Assembly (NCBI GenBank): GCA_020029535.1
Contig: JAIBJM010000008.1
Span: 1 to 55,702, forward strand
DNA length: 55,702 nucleotides
Direction of reading: 5' to 3'
Source of the DNA: Gammaproteobacteria bacterium
Lineage (GTDB): Bacteria; Pseudomonadota; Gammaproteobacteria; Steroidobacterales; Steroidobacteraceae
Position 1 is the stretch's first letter. Every line of letters begins with the position of its first letter. Made by a program: the position numbers and the translations under genes. Shown here one piece after another: positions 25,740 to 34,106 of the stretch. The notes beneath the pieces are model-generated. The model was not told the DNA's origin. It saw nothing but the letters and a program-made list of their open reading frames with translations, and did not search any database.

Positions 25740-27028
25740 GCGGTCAGGCGAAGTACATCGGCGAGCGTGTCGGCGGCCTGCCAGACGTCAGCGAAGCGGT
25801 TGTACAGCGGTACTGGCGCCAGGCGCACGAGGTCCGGTTCGCGCCAGTCGGCGATCAGTCCGCGTGTGGCCAGCTGCTTGTACACCTGTCGCGCGCGTTC
25901 GGCGCCGCCGTGGATGCGAAGCGAGAGCTGGCAGGCGTGTTCGTCGGCAGCAGCCGGTGTGATCATCTGCAGTTCCTTGCCGCAACGCTGCTCCAGCAGC
26001 AGACGCAGGAACCCGGTCAGCAGCAGCGACTTGGCGCGCAGCGCGGCGATGCCGGCGTTGCGGAACTGTGCCAGCGAAGCCAGCAGCGGCGCGCTGGAAA
26101 GAATCGGCGGATTGCTGAGCTGCCAGCCGGCGGCGCCCATCGCCGGTTTGAATTGCGGGCTCATCTGGAAGCGCGTCGCGGCATCGTGTCCCCACCAGCC
26201 GGACAGTCTCTGTCGCGAGCCATCGTCACTGTGCCGCTGATGTACGAACAAGCCGCCAATCGCTCCGGGGCCGCCATTCAGATATTTGTAGCCACACCAG
26301 GCCGCGCAATCGATGTTCCAGTCGTGCAGCGAGAGCGGCGTATTGCCGATCGAATGCGCGAGATCCACACACAGCAGCGCGCCAGCGCGATGCGCCGCGG
26401 CGGCCAGTCGCGCCAGATCGAAAGCCTGGCCAGTGCGGTACTGCACGCCGGGCCACAGGATCAGCGCCAGTTCATCGCGATGCGCATCGATCAGCGCTTC
26501 GACGTCTTCAATGCGCAGCAGGTCTTCGCCCGGGCGCGGCGCCGCTTCCAGCAGATCGGCCTGGGGATCGCAGCCATGCCAGGCCAGCTGCGAGGTCACC
26601 ACATGACGATCGGAGGGGAAGGCGCCGGCCTCGATCAGGACGCGGCGGCGCCGGTCCGAGGGACCCGATGGACGATAGAAGCTGGCCAGCAGTAGATGCA
26701 GATTCACGGTCAGCGAATTCATCGCCGCGACTTCGATGGGCAGCGCGCCGGCCAGCTGCGCCAGGTCGGCCTGCAGCAGTTCCGCGTAGTCGATCCACGG
26801 ACGGCGCGCCGCTTCATGGCCCAGCACGCCGAGCTTTTCCCAGTCTTCAATCTCTTCGACCACGCGCGCGCGCGCGTCGCGCGGCGCCAGGCCCAGCGAA
26901 TGGCCGCAGAGATAGATCAGTGGGCGGCCGTCGCGGGCCACCGGCAGCGCGAACTGTTCGCGAAAGATGGTCAGCGGATCGGCGGCATCCAGCGCCTGTG
27001 CCTGCTGCAACGAGGTCTCGAAGCTCAT
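25736..27028 (-). CDS. kynU: Kynureninase
   Basis: PLP hydrolase that cleaves 3-hydroxykynurenine to 3-hydroxyanthranilate and alanine. 430 residues from the ATG at 27028. The frame opens 67 codons further upstream, but this start matches the family and overlaps the kynB stop by one base. The PLP lysine is in CGYKYLNGGPG, with LCGHSLGL, MNSLTVNLHLLLASFY and HSIGN as substrate and cofactor contacts. Confidence 0.95.
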   Translation of the reverse strand: MSFETSLQQAQALDAADPLTIFREQFALPVARDGRPLIYLCGHSLGLAPRDARARVVEEIEDWEKLGVLGHEAARRPWIDYAELLQADLAQLAGALPIEVAAMNSLTVNLHLLLASFYRPSGPSDRRRRVLIEAGAFPSDRHVVTSQLAWHGCDPQADLLEAAPRPGEDLLRIEDVEALIDAHRDELALILWPGVQYRTGQAFDLARLAAAAHRAGALLCVDLAHSIGNTPLSLHDWNIDCAAWCGYKYLNGGPGAIGGLFVHQRHSDDGSRQRLSGWWGHDAATRFQMSPQFKPAMGAAGWQLSNPPILSSAPLLASLAQFRNAGIAALRAKSLLLTGFLRLLLEQRCGKELQMITPAAADEHACQLSLRIHGGAERARQVYKQLATRGLIADWREPDLVRLAPVPLYNRFADVWQAADTLADVLRLTA

Positions 27029-27858
27029 CAGGTTCGCACCGCATACAGCAGTGGCCGCGAGGGCAGCGCATCGCCGCCCAGCGCCGGCACCTGCAGCGCC
27101 AGCAGCCAGACGCCATCGGCGATGGCATTGTCGATGAAGGTCAGTTCGGTGATCGTGCATTGCGCGCGCCGCGCATCGGCCAGCCGGGTGCTGCCCGATG
27201 GCAGGCCGAAGAAGATGCGGTGCGCGCACAGCCGGCCCTGATCTTCGGCGCGATCGGCCGATGGCACGTCCAGCACCAGATGTTCGATGCCGCGCTCCAC
27301 CAGCAGCTGCGCTGCTTCGCGGCTCAGGTAGCCCGCGGGCTGCTGCGCATAATCGCGCCAGTGCTTGCGGGCATCATTGGGCAGCGTGCGAATCAGCAGC
27401 GCCCGCGGCGCGAAAGGGAGCGAGGCCGGCCAGGCAGCCAGCAATGCGGCCCGGGTGATCAGTGCATCGTTGGGGAGCGGTGCCGGGTCGCTGCCTTCAC
27501 CGCTGTCGGTGGCGCGCTGCGGCGTGATGCTGATCAGCAAGGCCGGCAGCAGGCCGGCGGGTACCACGCGCAGTGCGTCCAGCGGTTCGGCGGTCAGATG
27601 TCCCACGCACTCGGTGTGCGTGCCATCGCAATGTGGAGTCAGCTGCAGCGTGGAGCAGTTGCAGCTGGCGCCCGCGGTGACGCGGCCACTGAAGGCGCCG
27701 CTGTGCAGTGCTTCACTGCGAGCCGGCGGCGCGCCGAACCAGCGCGGCTGTCTGCCATCGAAATGTTGCTCGATGGCCAGGCTGTGCGGGTGCGCCAGAT
27801 CCAGCTGCAGTTCGCGACCCGCGATGTGCAGCCGCGCCAGTTGAGTAGCGTCGCTCAC
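27028..27858 (-). CDS. kynB: Cyclase-family hydrolase, probable kynurenine formamidase
   Basis: 276 residues. The metal-binding motif of the KynB/cyclase family appears as [16 protein letters not shown] (usually HxGTHxDxPxH). Hydrolysis of N-formylkynurenine to kynurenine is inferred from family and operon. It is longer than classic KynB (~210), and the motif has Glu/Cys in place of the usual Asp/Pro, so it belongs to a diverged branch. It overlaps nbaC by four bases and kynU by one. Confidence 0.78.
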   Translation of the reverse strand: MSDATQLARLHIAGRELQLDLAHPHSLAIEQHFDGRQPRWFGAPPARSEALHSGAFSGRVTAGASCNCSTLQLTPHCDGTHTECVGHLTAEPLDALRVVPAGLLPALLISITPQRATDSGEGSDPAPLPNDALITRAALLAAWPASLPFAPRALLIRTLPNDARKHWRDYAQQPAGYLSREAAQLLVERGIEHLVLDVPSADRAEDQGRLCAHRIFFGLPSGSTRLADARRAQCTITELTFIDNAIADGVWLLALQVPALGGDALPSRPLLYAVRT

Positions 27859-28382
27859 GCGGACGGCCCGGCCGGCGGTTGCATCACTGTGCCGCAGTGC
27901 CGACAGCTGCGCAGCGCCTCGCTGCCGAAGAAGCGTGCGAACACCGGCGGGAACTGGGTCTCGATGTCGGTCAGCTCGAAGAACTCTTCATACAGCAGCT
28001 TGCTGCAGCCTTCGCAGTACCACTGCAGCCCGTCGCGTTCGCCGGGACGGCGGCGGCGCTCGATCACCAGGCCGATGGAATCGGCCATGCGCTGCGGTGA
28101 GTGCGGCAGATTGGGCGGCAGCAGGAAGATCTCGCCGGCGCGGATCGACAGATCGCGGATGGCGCCGTTCTCGACCAGCCTCAGCACCATCTCGCCTTCC
28201 AGCTGGTAGAAGAATTCCTCGGCCGGATCGACGTGGAAGTCCTTGCGCGCATTCGGACCGCCCACCACCATGACGATGAACTCGCCATCGCCATAGACCA
28301 CCTTGTTGCCCACCGGCGGCTTCAGCAGCGCACGGTTTTCCTCGATCCAGCGCTGGAAATTGATGGTCTGCAATACGCTCAT
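27855..28382 (-). CDS. nbaC: 3-hydroxyanthranilate 3,4-dioxygenase
   Basis: Fe(II) cupin enzyme opening 3-hydroxyanthranilate to the semialdehyde that cyclises to quinolinate, the NAD precursor. 175 residues. Iron ligands are in the cupin segment [16 protein letters not shown] and [11 protein letters not shown]. The C-terminal rubredoxin-like cysteine pairs (CEGC and CRHC) are those of the bacterial type. First gene of the operon. The frame opens further upstream, but this ATG gives the family N-terminus. Confidence 0.94.
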   Translation of the reverse strand: MSVLQTINFQRWIEENRALLKPPVGNKVVYGDGEFIVMVVGGPNARKDFHVDPAEEFFYQLEGEMVLRLVENGAIRDLSIRAGEIFLLPPNLPHSPQRMADSIGLVIERRRRPGERDGLQWYCEGCSKLLYEEFFELTDIETQFPPVFARFFGSEALRSCRHCGTVMQPPAGPSA

Positions 28383-28396
28383 GTGACGCCGTTCAT
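28379..28396 (-). CDS. Five-residue leader mini-ORF coupled to nbaC
   Basis: ATG AAC GGC GTC ACA TGA overlaps the nbaC ATG as ATGA, the same layout as the mini-ORF before rlmI. It could guide reinitiation at the first operon gene, which has no strong ribosome-binding site. Could be chance. Confidence 0.25.
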   Translation of the reverse strand: MNGVT

Positions 28397-28439
28397 GTCG
28401 ATGATCCACGACAGTTGCCGCCGGTTGGTGGCGGTCACT

Positions 28440-28880
28440 ATGGTACGCACCATGCACCGGCCTTTCACGCGCTTCGCCATCCTGCTCGCCGCAGCCCTGC
28501 TGACGGCCTGCGCCTCGCTGCATCTGCCCTGGCGCAAGCCGCCGCCGGCCGTGCCGGTGCCGGTGTCCGAGCTGATTGTCGAAGGGGTGGCCGGCCAGCC
28601 TGCGCCCACAGTGTTGCAGTACTGGGACCGCAATACGCTGCGCGTTGATCTCAGCGCGCTGGCCGGCAGCGGCTCGCTGCAGCTGCGCGCACAACCGCCC
28701 AATGGCTGGCCGGTGCGGCTGGCCTTTACGGTACGGCCGGGAAGCTTTCGTACGCTGCAGGTGCGTGGCGCGCAGCGCCTGCAGTTCGCGGTGGCGGAGA
28801 GCGGCGCACCGCTGACGCTGTTGCTGCCGCCCGGCGTGTACTCGGTCGGTAGCGATTCGCTCAGCTTGCGCTGGGAGTAG
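28440..28880 (+). CDS. Hypothetical lipoprotein, divergent from the kynurenine operon
   Basis: 146 residues from ATG 28440 (or 142 from ATG 28452). The signal peptide [13 protein letters not shown] gives a lipobox ending LTAC-AS. The mature part has Pro-rich start, then beta-rich sequence ([32 protein letters not shown]) ending in [17 protein letters not shown]. No domain recognised. Its end overlaps the convergent GFA gene by 20 bases. Confidence 0.6.
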   Translation: MVRTMHRPFTRFAILLAAALLTACASLHLPWRKPPPAVPVPVSELIVEGVAGQPAPTVLQYWDRNTLRVDLSALAGSGSLQLRAQPPNGWPVRLAFTVRPGSFRTLQVRGAQRLQFAVAESGAPLTLLLPPGVYSVGSDSLSLRWE

Positions 28881-29295
28881 GCAGTACCGGTGGCGGTGGT
28901 TGTCCCGGCAGCTGGGGCAGCTCGCTGCTGATGCAGGCCCAGCTGGGCGCCGAGGCAGTCCAGATGACCATCGAGGGCTTGATCAGCTCCGGATCATCCA
29001 GCGTGCCCATGCGCACGAAAATCTGCAGGGGCCGTGCTTCGGCGCTGCTGAACAGCGGTGTGCCGCATTTGGGGCAGAAGCGCCGGTGCATGCGGTTGCC
29101 GCTGTGGGCCACGCTGACGTAGTCGGTGGTCTCGCCCTCGATGCTGAAGCTGTCGGTGCGGAAGCCAGCGCTGGCGGTGCCGGTGCCGGCACCGAGGTAC
29201 TGGCACAGCCGGCACCAGCACATGCGCGCAATGAAGGGTGCAGCCGTGCTCTGGTAACGCACGGCGCGGCACAGACAACCGCCAGTGATGTTCAT
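28861..29295 (-). CDS. GFA family (CENP-V/glutathione-dependent formaldehyde-activating-like) protein
   Basis: 144-residue zinc-binding beta-fold protein. Cysteine motifs [17 protein letters not shown] and [10 protein letters not shown] are the GFA zinc ligands. The family includes Gfa, but most members have no proven reaction, so no substrate is claimed. It overlaps apaH by four bases, making it the last gene of the lptD-to-apaH operon. The tail is Pro-rich. Confidence 0.85.
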   Translation of the reverse strand: MNITGGCLCRAVRYQSTAAPFIARMCWCRLCQYLGAGTGTASAGFRTDSFSIEGETTDYVSVAHSGNRMHRRFCPKCGTPLFSSAEARPLQIFVRMGTLDDPELIKPSMVIWTASAPSWACISSELPQLPGQPPPPVLPTPSAS

Positions 29296-30116
29296 GAAGT
29301 CGCTCCATTGCCCGGCACGCTGACCGGCGCACGCTGTTCATCGTCCATATCCACCGCCGTCAGCTTGCCACCCCACACACAGCCAGTGTCAAGCGTCAGC
29401 AGATCGGCGCGGCGTTGCAGGCCCAGCGCCGACCAGTGGCCGACCACCACCCGCGTACCGGCGCTGGCGCGCGCCGGCACATCGAACCAGGGCAGCCAGG
29501 GCGGCGACACCTGCTGCGGCGGGCCCTTGAATTTCAGGTTGATGCGCCCGTCGGCGCTGCACACGCGCAGCCGCACCAGCGCGTTGATGATGAAGCGCAA
29601 TCGCTCCATGCCGCGCAGCGAATCCGTCCAGTACTCCGGCTCGTTGCCATACATGCCCTCGAGCAGCGCGGCGGGATCGAGCAGCAGCGCGCGCTGTACC
29701 TCGGCGGCCAGCACCAGCGCCTGCGCCGCATTCCACTGCGGCACCAGACCGGCGTGCACCAGCAGCGCATTGCGCTGCGGATCGTGATGCGCCAGCGGTT
29801 GTTGTATCAGCCAGTCGAGCAGCCGTCCGCGGTCGGGAGCGGCGAGGATTTCAGCCAGCGTGTCGTGCTTGCGCAGTCTCGCGCCGGGCACATGCGCCAG
29901 CGCCAGCAGATGCAGGTCGTGATTGCCGAGCACCGTGACCAGGTTGTCGCGCAGTTCGTGCACGCGACGCAGCGTGTCCAGCGAACGCGGACCGCGATTG
30001 ACCAGATCGCCGGTCAGCCACAGCCGGTCGCGGTCGGCATTGAAGGCGATGGCCTTCAGCAGCGCGTCGAACTCGCTGCGACAGCCCTGCAGGTCGCCGA
30101 TGGCCCAGAGCGCCAC
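29292..30116 (-). CDS. apaH: Symmetrical bis(5'-nucleosyl)-tetraphosphatase
   Basis: Hydrolyses Ap4A to two ADP (also decaps Np4-capped RNA in E. coli). 274 residues. Calcineurin-like metallophosphatase motifs: AIGDLQGC, LTGDLVNRGPRS, LGNHDLHLLA and VVGHWSALGLQ. It follows apaG after three bases and overlaps the GFA gene by four. The terminal LDTGCVWGGKLTA is typical. Confidence 0.95.
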   Translation of the reverse strand: MALWAIGDLQGCRSEFDALLKAIAFNADRDRLWLTGDLVNRGPRSLDTLRRVHELRDNLVTVLGNHDLHLLALAHVPGARLRKHDTLAEILAAPDRGRLLDWLIQQPLAHHDPQRNALLVHAGLVPQWNAAQALVLAAEVQRALLLDPAALLEGMYGNEPEYWTDSLRGMERLRFIINALVRLRVCSADGRINLKFKGPPQQVSPPWLPWFDVPARASAGTRVVVGHWSALGLQRRADLLTLDTGCVWGGKLTAVDMDDEQRAPVSVPGNGATS

Positions 30117-30119
30117 AGC

Positions 30120-30497
30120 TCAGTGCAGAAGACCCGGCATCGCCAGCCGGAAGGCCGGGATCGGCGCGGCAAAGCGCTGCCCCTGGTCGTCGATCATTTC
30201 GTAGCTGCCTTCCATGGCGCCGACCGGGGTTTCGATGACGGCGCCGCTGGAGTAGCGGAAGTCCTGGCCGGGCTGCAGATGCGGCTGTTCGCCGACCACG
30301 CCGTCGCCGCGCACTTCCTTACGCTGGCCGTTGGCGTCGGTGATGATCCAGTGCCGGGTCAGCAGCCGCGCCGGCACATCGCCCTCGTTGCGGATGGTGA
30401 TGGTGTAGGCGAACACGAAGCGCTGCTCGCGCGGCTCGGACTGCTCTTCGAGATAGGAAGTCTCGACCTCGACGCTGACGCGATGGTGGCTGCTCAT
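30120..30497 (-). CDS. apaG: ApaG protein
   Basis: 125 residues, same length as E. coli ApaG; a single immunoglobulin-like (DUF525) domain. FAYTITIRNEG, LLTRHWIITDANG, the VRGDGVVGEQP loop and EGSYEM are the conserved parts. Exact function unsettled; linked to Co2+/Mg2+ homeostasis. Between usp and apaH in the operon. Confidence 0.95.
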   Translation of the reverse strand: MSSHHRVSVEVETSYLEEQSEPREQRFVFAYTITIRNEGDVPARLLTRHWIITDANGQRKEVRGDGVVGEQPHLQPGQDFRYSSGAVIETPVGAMEGSYEMIDDQGQRFAAPIPAFRLAMPGLLH

Positions 30498-30499
30498 GT

Positions 30500-30931
30500 T
30501 CAGCGCACGCGCACGGCCAGCACATCGCAGGGCGCGCCATGCAGCACGGTGTCTTCGGTGAGGTTGACCAGGATGGAAAGCCCGTGACGCTCGCGGCTGC
30601 CCAGCACGATCAGGTCGGCCTGCCAGTCACGCGCGATATGCAGCAGTTCGATCTTCACATTGCCGCTGGTGACGCGCAGGCAGTCGGCGGACACACCGGC
30701 CGTGCCGGCCAGCGTCTGCAACTGCGATTGGGCCCGTTCGACCAGCCGCTCGTCCACCTGCACCACCGGCACCAGCGAGTCGCTCATGGGTTCAATGGGC
30801 ACGAACTCGACGATATGCACCAGCAGCAGCTGCGCCTGCCATTGCTGCGCCAGGCCCGCGGCGCGTTCCAGTACGGCGCGGCTGTCGTCGGTCAGATCAA
30901 CGGCAGCGATGATCTTTCGGTAGCTGACCAT
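30500..30931 (-). CDS. Universal stress protein (UspA family)
   Basis: 143 residues, single Usp domain with an N-terminal IIAAVDLTDDSRAVLERA strand-helix and the C-terminal nucleotide-binding motif LIVLGSRERHG...GAPCDVLAVRVR (G-2x-G-9x-type). The frame extends upstream, but ATG 30931 gives the family N-terminus. Inserted between rsmA and apaG, which are adjacent in E. coli. Probably cytosolic. Confidence 0.9.
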   Translation of the reverse strand: MVSYRKIIAAVDLTDDSRAVLERAAGLAQQWQAQLLLVHIVEFVPIEPMSDSLVPVVQVDERLVERAQSQLQTLAGTAGVSADCLRVTSGNVKIELLHIARDWQADLIVLGSRERHGLSILVNLTEDTVLHGAPCDVLAVRVR

Positions 30932-30953
30932 GCAATCCCCCGGGTGGCTGCGT

Positions 30954-31733
30954 TCAGTGAAGCATACCGGCAGCGCTCTGCGCCAGCCGGCCGAACTGTT
31001 CGGGCGCCAGCGTTTCGGCGCGCGCTGTCGGATCGACGCCGGCGGCGGCGATCTGTTCCGCACTGAGCAGCCTGGACAGCGCGTTGCGCAGCGTCTTGCG
31101 GCGCTGACCGAAGGCGGCGGTCACCACCGCGGCATATTCCGGCAGCAGGGCCCAGTCCGGCGGCGGGCGCATGGCCAGATGCACCACGGCGGACCACACC
31201 CTCGGCGGTGGCTTGAACGCCCCGGGACCCACCTCCAGCATGCGTGTGGCGACCACGCGCGGCGCCAGCATCACGCCCAGCCTGCCGTAGCTGTCGCTGC
31301 CCGGCGCGGCGACGATACGGTCCACCACTTCCTTCTGCAGCATGAAGCACATGTCGGCGATGGCCGTGGCATGTTGCAGCAGCCCGAACAGCAACGGCGT
31401 TGAAATGTTGTAGGGCAGGTTGCCCACCAGTCGCAGGCGCCGGCCGCGCTGCGCCGCCAGTGCGCTCCAGTCCATTTCCAGCGCGTCGGCTTCGTGCAGC
31501 CGGAAACCTGGCCGGTTGACGTAACGTTCGCGCAGCGATGCGGCCAGATCGCGGTCGATTTCCACCGCGTCCAGCTCGCCAGCCGCATCCAGCAAGGCAC
31601 CGGTCAGTGCGCCGGAGCCGGGGCCGATCTCCACCATCGCATCGCCGGGCCGCGCTGCGATGGCGGCGAGAATGCGGTCGATGACCAGCGGGTCGTGCAG
31701 GAAATGCTGGCCGAAGCGTTTGCGGGCGCGCAT
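30954..31733 (-). CDS. rsmA: 16S rRNA (adenine1518/1519-N6)-dimethyltransferase
   Basis: KsgA, dimethylates two adenines in the 3' hairpin of 16S rRNA late in 30S assembly. 259 residues. The N-terminal KRFGQHFLHD, SAM motif VEIGPGSGALT and catalytic NLPYNIS are all present. One-base overlap with pdxA. Confidence 0.96.
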   Translation of the reverse strand: MRARKRFGQHFLHDPLVIDRILAAIAARPGDAMVEIGPGSGALTGALLDAAGELDAVEIDRDLAASLRERYVNRPGFRLHEADALEMDWSALAAQRGRRLRLVGNLPYNISTPLLFGLLQHATAIADMCFMLQKEVVDRIVAAPGSDSYGRLGVMLAPRVVATRMLEVGPGAFKPPPRVWSAVVHLAMRPPPDWALLPEYAAVVTAAFGQRRKTLRNALSRLLSAEQIAAAGVDPTARAETLAPEQFGRLAQSAAGMLH

Positions 31734-32716
31734 CAGGAGGCCGCGCTGGACATGGCAGCGGCCAGTGCGATGGCGGCCCGCAGGCTGCCGGCATCCGCCT
31801 TGCCACTGCCGGCCAGCGACAGCGCGGTGCCGTGATCCACCGAGGTGCGCACGATGGGCAGTCCCAGCGTGACATTGACGGCTTCGCCGAAGCCGGCGTG
31901 CTTCAGCACTGGCAGGCCCTGATCGTGGTACATGGCCAGCACGGCATCGACGCCCACCAGCTGCCGCGGTACGAACAACGTGTCGGCCGGATACGGTCCC
32001 TGCGCATCGATGCCCAGCTGGCGCGCCTGGTGCAGCGCCGGCTCGATGATGCGGTGTTCCTCGTCGCCGAGGTGGCCGGCTTCGCCGGCATGCGGATTCA
32101 GTCCGCAGACGGCGATGCGCGGCCGCGCGATGCGCCAGTGCCGTTGCAGGTCGTTCTGCAGTATCTGCAGTATCTGCAGCAGCCCATCGCTGCTGAGCGC
32201 GTCGCTGACCGCGCGCAACGGCAGATGCGTGGTGGCCAGCGCCACGCGCAATCCGCCCGCCACCAGCATCATCACCGGGCGCGGTGCGCCGACGCGGGCT
32301 GCGATATGTTCGGTGTGGCCGGTGAAGGCAATGCCGGCCTCATTGATGATGCTTTTCTGCACCGGTGCGGTGACCATGGCTGCAAACTCGCCGCTGAGGC
32401 ACCCGTCCACGGCGCGCTCGATCAGCGCGACCACCTGCGCTGCATTGCGCGTATCCAGCTCGCCGGCGCGGCAAGGTGTGGCCAGCGGCACATGCAGCAC
32501 CGTCAGTTCGCCCGCAGCGCCGGTGGGGGCGGTGCCGGGAGCATAGTCCTGCAGCGTGCAGGGCAGATTCAGCTGTACCGCGCGCTGGCGCAGCAGTTCG
32601 CGATCAGCCAGACAGACCAGCTCCTCGGCGCGTGGCTGCGCGGCGATGGCCAGACACAGATCCGGCCCGATGCCGGCGGGCTCGCCGGCGGTCAGGGCGA
32701 GAGGGATGGCGCTCAT
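31733..32716 (-). CDS. pdxA: 4-hydroxythreonine-4-phosphate dehydrogenase
   Basis: Oxidises 4-phosphohydroxythreonine in de novo PLP synthesis. 327 residues. TAGEPAGIGPD opens the protein; the zinc and substrate histidines are in FTGHTEHIA, GLNPHAGE and AMYHDQGLPVLK. VDHGTALSLAG is near the end. Sits between surA and rsmA as in other gammaproteobacteria. Confidence 0.96.
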   Translation of the reverse strand: MSAIPLALTAGEPAGIGPDLCLAIAAQPRAEELVCLADRELLRQRAVQLNLPCTLQDYAPGTAPTGAAGELTVLHVPLATPCRAGELDTRNAAQVVALIERAVDGCLSGEFAAMVTAPVQKSIINEAGIAFTGHTEHIAARVGAPRPVMMLVAGGLRVALATTHLPLRAVSDALSSDGLLQILQILQNDLQRHWRIARPRIAVCGLNPHAGEAGHLGDEEHRIIEPALHQARQLGIDAQGPYPADTLFVPRQLVGVDAVLAMYHDQGLPVLKHAGFGEAVNVTLGLPIVRTSVDHGTALSLAGSGKADAGSLRAAIALAAAMSSAAS

Positions 32717-32734
32717 GATGGCAACTGCGGACGG

Positions 32735-34090
32735 TTACAGATGCTTTTCGACGAAGGCTTCGTCGCGCAGCTGTTGTATCCACAGCTGGGTGGCTTCATC
32801 GAGCCGGCTTTCGGCCAGCTGCTGATAGGCCTGTTCGCGTGCCGCGGTGGCTGAATTGTCGAAGTCGCGGCGACCGAGCATCTGCACGATGTGCCAGCCG
32901 AAGTCGGTCTTGAAGGGCGGGCTGATTTCGTTGTCCTGCAGGGCGTTGGCGGCGGCGCCGAACGGACCCACGTAGGTTTCCAGCGTGGCCCAGCCCAGAT
33001 CGCCACCTTCCACGGCCGAGCCGGGATCTTCGGAAGTGGCCTTGGCCAGCACGGCGAAATCCTCGCCGGCCAGCAGGCGTTGCCGCATGTCTTCGAGCTT
33101 CTGCTTGACGGTGGCATCGTCCTGCACAGCGGTGGTCCGCAGCAGGATATGGCGCAGATGGACCTGCTTGATGATCTGCGAGCCGCCGCTGGCGCGCACC
33201 TCGTTCAGGCGTATCAGGTGGTAGCCCGTTGCCGTCTGCAGCACCTCGCTGGTCTCGCCGGGCTTGAGCCGACCGACCACGTCGACCAGGAAGGTGGGCA
33301 GTTCCGGTCCCTTGCGCCAGCCCAGCGAGCCGCCTTCCAGCGCGGTCTGGCTGTCGGAAGAGGACACGGCCAGCTCGCCGAAGCTTTCGCCGTTGCGGAT
33401 ACGTGTCGCAAGATCCTCGGCTTTCCTGCGGCCCGTGGCCTGCTGTTCGGGGCTGGCATCCTGCGCGACGGCGATCAGGATGTGCGAGACGTTGTATTCG
33501 CTGCTGGCCGAGACGGCCTTCTTCTGCCGTTCAATGTACTGATCGAGCTCGCGCGGCGAGATGCTGATGCGCTGGCGCACGTCGCGGGCCTGCAGCATCT
33601 GGCGCTGGATTTCGCGGCGCAGCCCGGCGCGATAGTCGGCGTAGACATAGCCCGCTTCGGCCAGCTTTTCCGGCAGCTGCGAGAAGGTGACGTTCTGGCG
33701 GCGGGCGATGTCTTCCAGCGCCGCATTGATCTGCTCGTCCGAGACGCGGATGCCGGCGCGCTCGGCGCGCTGGGCCTGGATTTCCTCCAGCACCAGACGC
33801 TCCAGCACCTGGTCGTGCAGCACCGCATCCGGCGGCGGAGCGACATTCTCGCTGCGCAGCCGTTGCAGGATCTCGCGACTCGCGGCATCCAGTTCGCTCT
33901 GCAGCACCACGCCGTCATTGACCACTGCGACCACGCGGTCCAATGCGCGGCCGGTGCTGGATTGCACGCGAGCGGGGGCGGTGGCCGCGGGGGGCTCGGG
34001 AGTCACGGAAGCGGCGGCGGCAGCAGCCAGACCCGATGCGGCCAGACTCAGCGCACCGCAAGCCAGCACTGCGCAAACAGGGCGGATCAT
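32735..34090 (-). CDS. surA: Periplasmic chaperone / peptidyl-prolyl isomerase SurA
   Basis: Chaperone that escorts outer-membrane proteins, including LptD, to the Bam complex. 451 residues. Signal peptide about 1-24 (LACGALSLAASGLAAA), SurA N-domain (VVAVVNDGVVLQSEL), then two parvulin domains (about 190-290 and 300-400) containing VSHILI and LRHILLR. Start set at ATG 34090, where the signal peptide begins, not the longer frame. Lies 16 bases after lptD, whose product it helps fold. Confidence 0.95.
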   Translation of the reverse strand: MIRPVCAVLACGALSLAASGLAAAAAASVTPEPPAATAPARVQSSTGRALDRVVAVVNDGVVLQSELDAASREILQRLRSENVAPPPDAVLHDQVLERLVLEEIQAQRAERAGIRVSDEQINAALEDIARRQNVTFSQLPEKLAEAGYVYADYRAGLRREIQRQMLQARDVRQRISISPRELDQYIERQKKAVSASSEYNVSHILIAVAQDASPEQQATGRRKAEDLATRIRNGESFGELAVSSSDSQTALEGGSLGWRKGPELPTFLVDVVGRLKPGETSEVLQTATGYHLIRLNEVRASGGSQIIKQVHLRHILLRTTAVQDDATVKQKLEDMRQRLLAGEDFAVLAKATSEDPGSAVEGGDLGWATLETYVGPFGAAANALQDNEISPPFKTDFGWHIVQMLGRRDFDNSATAAREQAYQQLAESRLDEATQLWIQQLRDEAFVEKHL

Positions 34091-34106
34091 CGGAATTCCT
34101 TGAAGC

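Noticed and set aside
32156-32190. Tandem CAGTATCTG repeat
   Set aside because: Lies inside pdxA and encodes LQILQILQ in a helix; only about two units.
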